64,000 bases of DNA, from positions 68,272,712-68,336,711 of the forward strand of contig NC_077224.1 of assembly GCF_024763615.1 (NCBI RefSeq), given 5' to 3'. The notes under the pieces were generated by a model. That model was not told the DNA's origin. It saw nothing but the letters and a program-made list of their open reading frames with translations, and ran no database searches. Below are positions 22,362-33,671 of the stretch, one piece after another. The translations under genes were made by a program, and so were the position numbers. Within the stretch, counting starts at the first letter, position 1. Every line of letters begins with the position of its first letter. The stretch comes from Phlebotomus papatasi. Taxonomy: Eukaryota > Arthropoda > Insecta > Diptera > Psychodidae.

Positions 22362-22625
22362 CACTGAGAAAAAAAAGAGGGTGCGATTAACATTTTTTCC
22401 TCATAATATTAACACTTTTTAGGTGTAAAAATATATCAACATTTTTTAATGTTAATTTTACACCTTTTTAAGGGTAAAATGGGTAAAATTAACATGAAAT
22501 AAGGATAACTTTAACCCATAATACACCTAAAAAGGGTATTATTTACACCGATTTCGGATCAATACTGCAGGGTAAAATTAACATTTCCGGAATGTTATTT
22601 TAACTTTTTCGGATTTCTCTCAGTG
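22362..22625. mobile_element. 264-bp MITE, family CACTGAGA, copy 1
   Basis: Ends CACTGAGAAAAAA and ATTTCTCTCAGTG. The interior has TTAGGTGTAAAAAT, GGTAAAATTAACAT and GATTTCGGATCAATACTGCA, the last found inverted in the copy at 33410-33669. Confidence 0.88.
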
Positions 22626-23734
22626 TGGGTACGTAAACCTTTCTCCACAATTGTTTTTCTCAAGGAATTATAACTGATATTATCAATTTAAAATATTTAG
22701 CTTCGTTTTAAAATATTGCTAATTTGTTCTAAGTACAAAATTTTTACTCTATGCATATCTCAAAGAGCCCTGCTCTCCTCTAAAATAAAAAGGCAAATTT
22801 TTAGATGTTTTTGTTGATATTGCAAATTAACTTTTAAAAAATACCATTGAACTTATTTGCTCAAAGGATTTGCAAAAAATCCTCAATAGAGCGGCTTCAT
22901 CAAAAGTATGCGATGACTGTGAAGAAATTCCCATTATTTTCTAGAAAATAATAAAATTTAATTATAGTTATACAATCAGGATTTAACAGAAAAAAATAAA
23001 GAAATAAAATCAGAATATTTTTAAGGTGGATCCTCATAAAGAATCTTGCTTAAAAAGTTATTTTTTTGTCTGGGTAGTTTGTCAGCCGAATTGATATCGT
23101 CGGAAGATAAATCTCAAGTGATTTTTTTTGTCTGATCGTTGGATGTCTGCAGGCCAGAAAACCAATGCGCTAATGACGCCGTAAGTTCACCTGAATCATC
23201 CAGTTAAAGGGGTTAAACAACTGAATGCTATTTTGCATGATATATCCAAACACAGGATACGGTTTAAAGGTACAATCTCGTGCATGGCTTTTTTAGGGAG
23301 AAAGCACGATGGTTTAGGTGTTCCCAGGGGAATAAGTGGTATACATAAATAATGCCAACAAGATGTATGGTACACATTGTATCAAAATATCTCTTAAGTG
23401 TGATGGCAAAAAAGGTAGAATTCTATAGTGGAACCGGTTCCGGCAAAATGCTAACTTCCAATACTCTGTGTAATTTTGTACAGTGAGTGCAACACTGTTG
23501 TGGCATTTCGTGGTGGAGATCTATAAATAAAGCCGGTGAGAGTTTATACACACAAGAGAATTTTCATGTGGCACAAATTCAATAAAAATCATGATTTTGT
23601 ATCTTAACTTGGTGACTTCTTTTTCAGTGCCAAAACAGAAATCAGAAAAAAACCAGAATGTTTTTGTGGAGAAACCCTCTGAATTGATAAAGTAGGTACA
23701 TAAATACCAAACATAAAATGTTTTTCAGTTCATA
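22626..23734. other. intronic DNA, nothing recognised
   Basis: 23080-23540 has more mixed composition than its flanks but no ORF above 60 codons, no repeat ends and no RNA gene were recognised. Confidence 0.4.
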
Positions 23735-23966
23735 CAGTAGATTCTCTCTCAATCGGGCATATGGGGCAAAATGTCATCCAAATTAATGATAGATTTGGGC
23801 GTCAGTCATTGTAAATTCCACAAAAATCGCTCAATTATAGAGAATCATGATAAAATAAAAGGAACTACAGCGAATTTGAGCAAATTTACTTCATAATTAA
23901 ACGTGAAAATTGCCAACAAAATTTTTCGCCCGATTGAAAAAGAGCCGATTGAGCGAGAGTCTACTG
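23735..23966. mobile_element. 232-bp TA MITE, family CAGTAGACTCTCTC, copy 2
   Basis: Same ends and interior as 9752-9985 (GGGGCAAAATGTCATCCAAA shared), with TA at 23733-23734 and 23967-23968. Confidence 0.92.
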
Positions 23967-24599
23967 TATTCAACGGTTAAATTTTATTGGCATTGGACTT
24001 GAAATTGTATCTCTGACTTGCCCATGTAGAATGGACAAAAATATCCCGCCCATACAATTGATAAGGTCACTCTTTGTACTTAATTTAAGACCGATTGAAC
24101 AACAATTTTAATACCTCACACTCTTACAATATACCCTTTTTTTGTATCAATAATTTTTGCTTTCCGGATGATCTTCATGTGTGAAACAACTCACGATTTT
24201 TTCTTAAGAGTTGTTTATTTGCCGACGGAATTGCAATACTTAAACTTTTCTATATAATTGTTTATATCTCTGCATCCAACAAAATTAGACACCGCGGCAA
24301 GCTTGAATGCAACAATGTGAAAAGTACTGGTGATGTCCAGAGTTGCAAAAAAGTAGACGAAAGATTTAAACGGAAATTTACGGAATAAGAGCCGGTTCCT
24401 AGTTTAGGATTATCCGAGAGACGGCTCATTGAAAAAATAAGTTATATTTCTATAAATTTTCCTTTAAGCCATAGATCTGTCAAGAACCTATCCTGAAAAA
24501 ATCACGAAACTGACGAAAAAATGATTTAAAGAAAAAACACTAAAAATGCATTTTTTTTAAATAGGTTTTTGAACTAAATTTAAATTCAGAAACTAAATA

Positions 24600-25025
24600 G
24601 GGTAAGTGTACCAAATTTCGGCATAGTTGCATGCAAGCGCCAAAGTCTCAAGTTTGAAATGTAATATCTTTAATAGAAATTTATTTTTTTATTCCTTCTA
24701 CTTAAGGAGTGTTTCTTGGAAACTTGTAGACGGTTTATCGTTTTTATTTTCTCTAAATTCATTCCTAATCAATTTCAAAGGGAATAAAAATCTAGGCATA
24801 ACATTGGTGCCCTATTTCGGCCACCTTCATTCTCATAGTTCCTTGCCCTTCAGAAATTCTTCCAATGCCTTTTTTACGTCATCTCGTTTGACCAAGCTAC
24901 ATTTTTTGTTATTCTTTTGCATTTTATGATATTTAGAGTATGTAAAAACTAAAAATTCATAGAAATTCGAGGAACAAAAAAGGTGGCCGAAATTGCAAGC
25001 TGGCCGGAATTTGGCACACTTACCC
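24600..25025. mobile_element. 426-bp TA MITE, family GGGTAAGTGT, uninterrupted copy
   Basis: TIRs GGGTAAGTGTACCAAATTTC and the inverse of GGAATTTGGCACACTTACCC; TA at 24598-24599 and 25026-25027. The inner words GCCCTATTTCGGCCACCTTC and AACAAAAAAGGTGGCCGAAA also form an internal inverse pair. This copy supplies the empty site for the nested insertion in the copy at 36077-36640. Confidence 0.9.
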
Positions 25026-25027
25026 TA

Positions 25028-26180
25028 AAGGCAAGAGTTTGAGTTTGGCCTGTGATGATAAATATTTAACATTTATATTTCCTGATAACCAAATACTGTT
25101 CACCTGTACTAATATACATGTAATAAAAATAAGAAATAATCTAAAACCTGTGACAGAAATTAGGGGTAGATCTGGTTTGAATTGATTAACAAAATTGAAG
25201 TAAGATAATTACTTCCTGCATTTTGCTGTGACCTAAGGATCACAAATTTTTGGGGTGAAGCGATGTCTTTTTCAAAACCAGTTCAATTAACTCTTACTTG
25301 CATGAGTGGCTACAACGTCTGACTAAGGAACTATGCCCCTGCACTACCCTGCTCCAGTTTTAGCAACATTTTGCCAAATCTCTTCAGTACCTTAATTTAA
25401 CACCCTCAACTGTTTATGAATGTTGTCTGTTACTTCCTTTCATTATTTTTTGATCATTCTTTTATTTTTGTTCAAATCAACTCATTTATTGTGCCCTTGG
25501 TAATATTAACTGGCTTCTATGGTAGAGTTTCTAAATCATAATTTATATAGATACGATACGGTATTCACGGTTAAACTAATTAACTTAGAAAATTAAGTGA
25601 TGTATTCTTTATGGATTAAATTATCCTACCGACACTCACCGTAATAACAATATACTAAATCGGTCAGAATTAAACCTTTACCGTCGGCTCACCACACAAA
25701 AAAGAATTAAATAAACTAAAATTGATTCTTGAGAGTATTAATCACGTTGCGCTGGTCTTTTAACGTCAAATTGTACGGACTAGAAATTCTTGAGGATCTG
25801 TCTGAGTTATTTTGGGGCCCATGGTTCTATTTTCGCGAGAATTTTTTTATTAACAAATACACACAACGCGAAAAGAAAAACGCGTTCAATGTAGAGACCA
25901 GATTAGGGTTGATAACCTTAAAAATCTCAAAAGAAAATTTGCTAAAATCCCAAATTTCTGGATTCAATACTATTTATCGGAAGTACAAATTGTCCTAAAA
26001 TAACAGAATTAATTAAAGGAGAACGGACAAATCCGGTCAAACTACCACGAACGAGACCTAAGCCAATAGATAGATATTAGTATAACTAAAAATTCTTGTT
26101 CTGGGATCAATATTCTCAATCATTGGGGAAAAGTTCTGAAGCATAAAAACTAATTCGTAAAAGTGAAAATGATGAAAAGG
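25028..26180. other. intronic DNA, nothing recognised
   Basis: An 89-codon open frame (25729-25998) has no recognised motif. No element ends located. Confidence 0.4.
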
Positions 26181-26405
26181 GTCCCGGTCAAAATTTCGAA
26201 AGCCAAAATCCCGAAAGCCCAAATCCCGAATTCTTAAAAGTGTCATAGCTACTCCCACGAATGAACCTTCGCTTGATGGAGGCAAAGGGAAACATTATGT
26301 GTCTTGGGAAATTATTTTATACATTGTCCTCCATATTATTTAATCCCTTTCACGATTTTCAACATTCGGGATTTTGGCTTTCGGGATTTTAGCTGCCACC
26401 GGGTC
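26181..26405. mobile_element. 225-bp MITE with CCCGGT ends and 'AAAATCCCGAA' repeats
   Basis: Left CCCGGTCAAAATTTCGAAAG..AAAATCCCGAA, right inverse TTCGGGATTTTGGCTTTCGG..CCACCGGG. The sub-terminal 16-mer type repeat (CGGGATTTTGGC) is the one amplified at 43915-44128. Confidence 0.7.
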
Positions 26406-26825
26406 AAAACTGTGTTGGTTGGTTTAACTTTCTCCAGAAATTAGAATAAGTGCATTGTTTAGGTACTAATATAATATTTAAAAAATACCGGAACCCAGGA
26501 TGATAAACGCTGGGAACACTAGGCGTCTTTGTAAAGATGCCTTTAACTTTCCAAAAAATCGCTTTTTGGAAACGAATGACGCTAGAATGGCTTGAGCGAT
26601 CTTCATAAAATACCAGGTTCAGTGTATGGTATAAACTTTATTCATACATACCATTCTTCCTTTCACCCTCCCTTCTTGTAGCCCCAATACAAAATTAGTA
26701 ACATTTATCGTCCTGCATTCCATTATTTTTATTTTTATTTGATATCAGTACCTACAAAATGAACCTACTCTCGTTTGTAGCGATTCCGGGACCGATGCCC
26801 ATATAGTTTGACTTTTCTCCTTTAA

Positions 26826-27772
26826 CTTTTTCGCGTCATTAGGGTCATATATGACCCGGGGAAAAACAATTTTTTTTGACTATTTACATTAATTGAAATC
26901 TATCGGTTTGTGCACGACATCATAATAGAAGGATGTAAGATTCTTGGCTAATTTTCTCAAGACTCCAGATATTCAGGAAAAGAAAATATTTGAGATCAAA
27001 AATCACTAATTTCGAACTTTGTGAAATGACATTTCTTTTTCAAAATTTTTTATATTAATTTATTTTCTTCAGCAAAAAGTTCTTTAGAAACACAAAATAG
27101 AATATCCAAAGATTGTATATTGCATATTTTGATATAATAAACTACTCTCAATTTTCCAGAAAAGCGTGTAGAATTTTCCGGGTCATATATGACCCTATGG
27201 TCCCCAAGGGTAACAGTGTTTTCGTCCCAAATCTATAGCGAAATGTAGTTGGGACATTGTTTTTCTTCGTGAAATGCAGGTGGGACATCTTGCTCCTGGA
27301 CATTTCATCTTATATCTGATGAATAATAACATATTTTGCAATATTTTAGAGTATTCTGCAAGCGTCTCATATTGTGCAATTGTATTGTGTGTGAATAAAT
27401 ATGTGTATAAGTTTATTTTTGCCAAATACCACTCAAAATATTGTGACAGTGACTGTTCAAGGGATTACCAGGAAGATTCCTTGAACACCAGGAGTACAGT
27501 GTTCATCAAAACAATCCAGTTTGCCATGGTTTTGGCCAAATTAACAACTTTAAGCAAAAAAAACTCTTAGAAAGCCCGTGATATAGATTTTGAAAATGGT
27601 AAATACACTTCCCTTGAGGACAACAGGGTCATATATGACCCGGGGTTTTTCCGAGTTTTCACGCAATGGAAAATTTTTTTCCTCTCTGAATTATTATATT
27701 TGATCATAAGCATTAGGAAAAACTCAATTTTACATAAATTCATCTGCTGAATAAAAGTGGGACGCGAAAGAG
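26826..27772. mobile_element. 947-bp piggyBac-type element, TTAA target, with three GGGTCATATATGACCC palindromes
   Basis: TTAA at 26822-26825 and 27773-27776. Ends CTTTTTCGCGTC and GACGCGAAAGAG are inverse. The 16-bp perfect palindrome GGGTCATATATGACCC occurs at 26842-26857, 27180-27195 and 27626-27641, the outer ones followed by GGGG. Overlapping open frames in the interior (27195-27425 minus, 27274-27570 plus) show no transposase motif. Confidence 0.8.
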
Positions 27773-28313
27773 TTAAGCGTTTTGCGTACTACAATAAACT
27801 CCTGTTGTCCTGTTAATTCGGTTCTTTTAAGGTCCATATCGGATTATTTTCAAATCAATATTTTTACGTTATCTAAAAGAATAATTTTATACAACAAAAA
27901 ATTGACAATAAGACAGTTTCAGTATTATCTTTAAAAACTCTTTTATTATTAAGAATATATTCTTGAATTAAAAAGATGTCTGTTTGATTTATTTCTTATT
28001 CTCACTTTCTTGTGTCCCTTAATATTGATATAGTATAAAAATAACATTGCCTGGTGTGTGAAAATAACTTTGCGGAATTAACTTAAAACATCAAAATTTG
28101 TGTTGGTGAAGTTTTGGCACATACAATATAAATAAATTTGATATATTACTAAATTGAGAATGTTCTATAAAATAGAAATGTTAATGAAATTTGAAAATGT
28201 GCAGAAAGTTATTGATATTGCAACTGTTGGCGAGTAATAGAATACAGATTGTAAGGAAATTGTGGCACAAGTTGATTTTTTTTATTTTCTGATGACATAA
28301 AACTGTGGGCTTA

Positions 28314-28997
28314 GGGCAAAGTGGGATACCTTTCAATTGGGACACCTTTAAAATGGCATTGAATAAATGAGCTGTAAAAAGTCAAATTTGGTCAGCAAAA
28401 AATTCGAAATGATCAGTTAAAAGATAAAAAAAGGGCAGCAAAAAGTTTAAAAAGATCAGTAAAAAATAAAAAGAAGACCAGTACTTTATTAAAAGCGGTC
28501 AGTAAAAAATGAGAAGTGGTCAGCAAAAAATTAAACATGATCAGTAAAAAATAAAAAATGATCAGTTAAAAACAAAAAGTAATCAGTAAAACATAAAAAG
28601 TGGTCAGTAATTTAATTTTTTTAATTTTTTGCTGGCCATATTTTCTTTTTACTGACCATTTTTAATTTTTTGCTGATTAATTTTTAATTTTTTACTGATC
28701 AACTCGAATATATCTACTGATCAATTCAAAGTTTTTACTGACCAAATTTAACTTTTTACTGACAAGATTGAAAATTTTTGCTGAATATTTCGAATTAGTT
28801 GCTGATGAAATTTTATTTTCTGCTGACCACTTTTGACTTTTTACTGACCATTTGCTTTTTGCCCTTTAAAATGGGGTATTTTTTCTCTAATCTTTTAATA
28901 GAACTGAACTTTATTGTGATATATCTTTTAGCTCCACAAACAAATTGTGAAGACAAATTTCAAAGATATCCCAATTCAAAGGTGCCACATCATCCTC
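28314..28997. mobile_element. 684-bp TIR element filled by a mirror-organised 'TCAGTAAAAAATNAAAA' array
   Basis: Ends: GGGCAAAGTGGGATACCTTT (28314) and the inverse of AAAGGTGCCACATCATCCTC (to 28997), with TA at 28312-28313 and 28998-28999. Inside, 28377-28610 repeats a degenerate 18-22 base word, GGTCAGTAAAAAATNAAAA, about a dozen times; from 28615 to 28858 the inverse word TTTTTAATTTTTTACTGATC is repeated about as often. The whole is a long imperfect hairpin made of short repeats. Ends resemble those of the element at 52805-52985. Confidence 0.7.
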
Positions 28998-29635
28998 TAG
29001 TTCTTTTGCGGGTGGTTGAGATTGTCTGGATAATGCCCGAAAATTCTATCATGGACATCATGAAGAACATCCCGCAGCTCGTACAACATTCTAACCAAGA
29101 CACTGTCGATGAGGCAAATTTTGTTTTGCAATATTTTATCTGATGATGCTCAAAAATTGCGGACCAACTTGAATTTCATTTTAAAGTTTAAATTTGAAAA
29201 AAAGGAAGTCAAAGTATTTAAGCTTTGCGAAATTCTTGAAATTTTTGTTTTCTTTTATATACTCTAAAAATGATTATCAATTAAATTTTTTGGATAATGA
29301 GAGCTCTTTAATCGCTCTTGAAATCGCTAAAGAGCTCTACTGCATAGAGCTCTCTAGCGGTTTCAAGTGCAAAAAGAGATATGGCCACAATATAGAACTG
29401 CATACATGGTCAGATTTTCTTTCGCTTTTCCGATGATGTCGCTCGGTGATAAGCTGGCGGTATCGGTTCGTTGGAATTGCAAACCAGTCTGAGACAAAAT
29501 AAATAAAATAAATAATGAAGATATTTATTTATTTCTTTAAATAGCAAATTCTACAAAATTGATTTTACCTAGTTTAAATTTTATTTAAAAAAAAATAGGA
29601 GTTTGTTCTTTAATCTGATTGAATCTGAGGTTTCG
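28998..29635. other. intronic DNA with an AGAGCTC hairpin
   Basis: At 29299-29360 the sequence GAGAGCTCTTTAATCGCTCTTG is nearly inverse to the following bases around AGAGCTCTACTGCATAGAGCTC. No function or element ends assigned. Open frames here (28799-29143, 29194-29436) have no recognised domain. Confidence 0.4.
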
Positions 29636-30205
29636 AGTTTTTTGACGTCACGCTACTTTTCCGTCCGCCCATTATCACGTCTAGTACCAAATGGTTAGAG
29701 ATAGAGACTTGGAACTTTCGAGCCCCCATAAATCAACCCTTACCCTCCAAAACTATGTTTTTAATTGCTCAAAAACGTATCATGCGATTTTTATCATTTT
29801 TAGTGAAGAGATTATCCAGGTAGACATTTGGTCCTTGTACAAACATACCGTAGAATTATCCCTAATAACGGTTTGTCAAGGTCAAAGGTTTAAGAAGACC
29901 TAGAGAGCTCATTTCTCAAACGAACGGTATCATATTTGGGTTCGTTGGAAAGGTCGTGAAATTTCTCACAAGTCTGAACTGATTCCAATCAATTCTAATG
30001 CCGTAATCAACCAGTTCACAACCTATACTCCTATCAATTTTATTTCCCATTAGTCATTTTGGGCGATCTTTTGAGTAATTCATGAATGGGTTTAAATCGG
30101 TTGACAACCGGTAAATGGGTTAATTATGCAAAAATACTTGTGAAACATAACACCTAAATCACAAGTTCGAGCATTCCGCAAAGCCTGGAACGCTTTGCCA
30201 CCCCT
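29636..30205 (+). repeat. dispersed repeat family E, uninterrupted plus copy
   Basis: Reference copy in this window: TGACGTCAC near 29643, TTAGAGATAGAGACTTGG, GAGATTATCCAGGTAGACAT, CTAATAACGGTTTGTCAAGG, GTTTAAATCGGTTGACAACC and GCAAAGCCTGG near 30178. The copies at 9420-10240 and 53985-54905 keep this order. No TIR, poly(A) or coding motif visible; class unknown. Confidence 0.7.
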
Positions 30206-31609
30206 TTTTCTCCGTAAAAATATCAGTCTTTCATTTTTGTTCTTATCTAGACAAAATATCGTTTTCTTTCGTTGCAACTCTTTAGTACAATATATTTTAA
30301 ATTTTTCTTTTGTTTTCGACCTCCATAATTTACTAAACTAGCTGAAGGTATGAATGGATTGGGATGATGAGAAGGGAGCTGAGCCAATTGAATTACATTT
30401 CTAATTTCTGATTATTATTGTTCTGTCAATTTATCACAATTGTCTGCATACAATGTAGTGGGTAGACTAATGAAAGTTTTTCTATAAGTTCTATATAAGG
30501 CTTCCTCCTTTTAATGCATTCTATCCTTATTTTATGTTTTTATTCACTCGATCTTGCCTGGTGTTCTAGAAATTGTTTGGTACTCTATATGGTGTTATTA
30601 TCCATTTTGGCGAATTGAAGAGAATCTGTCGATGGTGACCTGAGTCGATGATTCTTTTTGCGTCAGCTGGTTCTCCACGACTTACCACACAAGCACCTAC
30701 ATCAAAAAAACTATCCAGAGCAATTTAGACGGTCAGTTACCTTAAATTCCTTAATAGCTCACCATAGTTGCATTTTCCATTCCATCTTCCTCATTATCAA
30801 TGGATTCAAATTACATTATGAGAAATACTTTAATTTAAATTATTTCCATCCCATATGTGATTTTTGTGTGGGTTGTTTTAGGGTTGCCTTACCAGAAGAC
30901 GATGTCTTAAGCCAAAACCAATGATTAAAAAAATAAATACAATCTCTGAAATGCGGATATTCTGGCTCACATTCAATTTCTTTTTTTCTCCATTAACGCT
31001 TTGCGTATTCAATGAGTTTCAAATTATTTTAAATGACTGGATATTTCTGCATATTTTCTTTATTTATAGGGGAATTTTATCGAAGAAGTCAGCACACAAT
31101 GTGTGCATTTTAGCGATTACACTGAGCTCCACATAAAGTGTTTAATGTGGTAGAAATTGAGTCTTACAGTGTGTTAAAGAGAGGATATTTACGAGTATCT
31201 TGCGGTGACCGCTTTTTCAATCCAACTGGTAAAATCAATTGCTTCGTGTTGGTGAATTCAATATGTCTATACCATTTTTACAGTGTATTGAGATATTTAA
31301 AGCAGTTTACTTGGTGGTGCGAAGTTTAGGGGAATGGCAGGTTACATTGAATGCTATTTAAAACTTCAAATGATATTTAAAGAATTTTTTGAAAAAAAAA
31401 ATTTAAAAAATCAAGAATAGCAAGATTGAGCATAATCATATCTACTGCTTTTGGAATTGGAAGTGCTTAAAAATCTGAAACTATATGTCTAAAATCGTCT
31501 AAAATGTCGATGAATTGAATAATTCTGCTAATACATACTTTTGCTTTGTTTTTTAAGATCACCAATGCTTTTGACACTTAGGAAAAAATGAAATGTTCAA
31601 ATTAGATTA
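30206..31609. other. intronic DNA, nothing recognised
   Basis: Open frames of 60-90 codons (30658-30924, 30921-31136, 31138-31329) follow one another on the plus strand but in different frames, rich in Phe/Ile/Leu as expected for AT-rich DNA, and without motifs. Confidence 0.4.
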
Positions 31610-32474
31610 GGGTAAATGTCCTAATTCAAAACCATTTCCAGACGCTTTAACTTTGACAAAAGATTCAACACATTAAGTTCATATTTTTTCTGAAGAAAAT
31701 TACATAAATTTGCTCCTTGACTCTTCTAAAATGCTACTGTTTAGTGAAAATTCTTTAGATATAGGTTAAAAACTTCTTAAATACAAGAAAAATACGCGAG
31801 CGTAAGATGCTTCTATTGGAAACATATTAATCCAAATGGAGACAAGGGAAATTTTCTAATTGGAGACAAACAGTGTAATTGAAACCGCGACGAAAGGCTT
31901 CCAAAATTTTGTTGAGTTGCTCTTGAGTGCAGGATTTGTTCTTATTCCTGGTCTTTTCTCCTTTCCCATCTAAAACAATAAGAAAATCTTTCAAAAAAAA
32001 TCATATTTCCGGGGTTTCCTATTTAAGCATTTGCAGACACTTCAGAAAAAACCCTTTTTGTTCACGAAATAGGTAATTATTTCATTTGAAAACTTCACGT
32101 ACCGTTAACAATAAAGATTAGCACTTAATTTAACTAAAATTAGGCAGAAATATGACATAAATGTGAAACAAAACGAATAAACAACAGTCACTTTATTGCG
32201 TTTTTCATTGGAAAACATGGTCGATCAATGAAATATCCGACGGTGAAAAGGTACACTTTTAATTTTTCTGTGAAACTAACAAATTAAAATTTGTGAATAT
32301 GAATGGATTTTCGCTTTATTTGGAGCAAAATCAACTAAATAATGAAACTGTGGTATAGAAAATATATAAATATAGTAATTTAGTACTGTGTTTATCATGA
32401 AAACAATGACGTTTCCATTTGGAGTAGCTAAAAGTTTCCATTTGGAGCAGGTTTTGAATTAGCTTAATTTACCC
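31610..32474. mobile_element. 865-bp TA element, pogo-type relic
   Basis: TIRs GGGTAAATGTCCTAATTCAA (31610) and the inverse of TTGAATTAGCTTAATTTACC(C) ending 32474; TA at 31608-31609 and 32475-32476. Words like CCATTTGGAG/CTCCAAATGG recur sub-terminally. A psq-type HTH fragment lies inside on the minus strand. Confidence 0.85.
31865..31972 (-). pseudogene. pogo-like transposase psq-HTH fragment
   Basis: Minus-strand reading 31970-31872 gives K.RNKNKSCTQEQLNKILEAFRRG, the typical start of psq-type DNA-binding domains in pogo/Tigger transposases. It follows TTTTAG|ATGGG, an acceptor-like junction. The reading decays into leader-like sequence after FRRG and nothing of the catalytic domain is present. 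Confidence 0.6.
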
Positions 32475-32649
32475 TATATTCCATCCATTTCAAAAAAAAA
32501 TTGGATCATATTTGAACCTTTGAAAGGGTCACTAGTGTCTCTTGAAATGTTGTATGCAAATTTATAACGTAAGATTATATTTTATCTCGAACTTATTACA
32601 GATACCATATTTATTTCATCTAAGCGAACACCAAAGATGACTTTATCAC

Positions 32650-33096
32650 TGTTGTGCTTCAACTTAAAAAATTATGTGATATTTTTTTAAAAATCCTTGG
32701 GGGCGGAAAAACAAAATCAAACTAAAATTTCTCAAAAATGACCTAAGAAAACAACTTTTGAAAAATCATATAAACTAAACTAAACTAAATATTAATGTAC
32801 TCTCTTCAGAATATAATAGATTTCACTTAGGACTACATTTTTCAGACTTAGACATTCAGCTCCGGTACCTCTAAATGCCTTATTCTTTGATTTTTTTCAA
32901 AACATATGAAATCTTGCAAATTTTTGCCAAAAAACTTATTTTCTCAATAAACTGATGATGATATCGACTTGGAATGTTCTGAGTATCCCCCCATAAGTTG
33001 ATCCAAGGAATCCAAATGTCACTTCCATTTCATCCCAACGTCTATCTAAGGATTTTTTAAAAAAATATCACGTAATTTTCAAGTTGAAGCACAACT
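32650..33096. mobile_element. 447-bp foldback element
   Basis: Arms GTTGTGCTTCAACTT..ATTATGTGATATTTTTTTAA (32650-32697) and AAAAAAATATCACGTAATTT..AAGTTGAAGCACAAC (33050-33095) are inverse over about 48 bases. No other copy noticed in the window. Confidence 0.75.
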
Positions 33097-33409
33097 ACTT
33101 ACCTTTCCAACGGATGCTCATTTGTTAAGTTCTGTACACTAGAACCGGAGGAATAATTGATAATATGAGACAAAACAGCAAAAACAAAAAAAAAATAATT
33201 AAATAAAATTGTGACGTATAGGAGAAAAACCAAGAACAGATTCTTGATCAGGGGACTCGACTCTACCGCACGTACTATGTGAGATCCGTGTGCCAAAAAT
33301 CGTGTTGCATAGTGTAATGAAAAATATATAAATTTATTAGCCCTTTGGAAAAATCTGACTTACTTAAAAGAAATATCGTATTGAGCATTTCATCTGCTCT
33401 GCCCTATTA

Positions 33410-33669
33410 CACTGAGAGATATCCGAAAAAGTTAAAGTAACATTCCATAAATGTTTATTTTACTCTGCAGTATTGATCCGAAATTGGTGTAAATATTATG
33501 CTTTTTAGGCTTTTTAGGTGTATTAGGGGTTAAAGTTACCCTTTTTCATGATAATTTTACCTTTAAAAATGTGTAAAATTAACATTAAAAAATGTTTATA
33601 TATTTTTACACCTATAAAATGTTAAAATTATTAGGAATAAAAGTTAATAGCACCCCCTTTTTCTCAATG
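33410..33669. mobile_element. 260-bp TA MITE, family CACTGAGA, copy 2 (inverted relative to copy 1)
   Basis: Ends CACTGAGAGATATCC and TTTTTCTCAATG with TA at 33408-33409 and 33670-33671. Interior TGCAGTATTGATCCGAAATT is the inverse of copy 1 at 22362-22625. Confidence 0.88.
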
Positions 33670-33671
33670 TA

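Noticed and set aside
28799..29143. 114-codon open frame
   Set aside because: Begins inside the mirror array and crosses the TIR-element end; no domain recognised.
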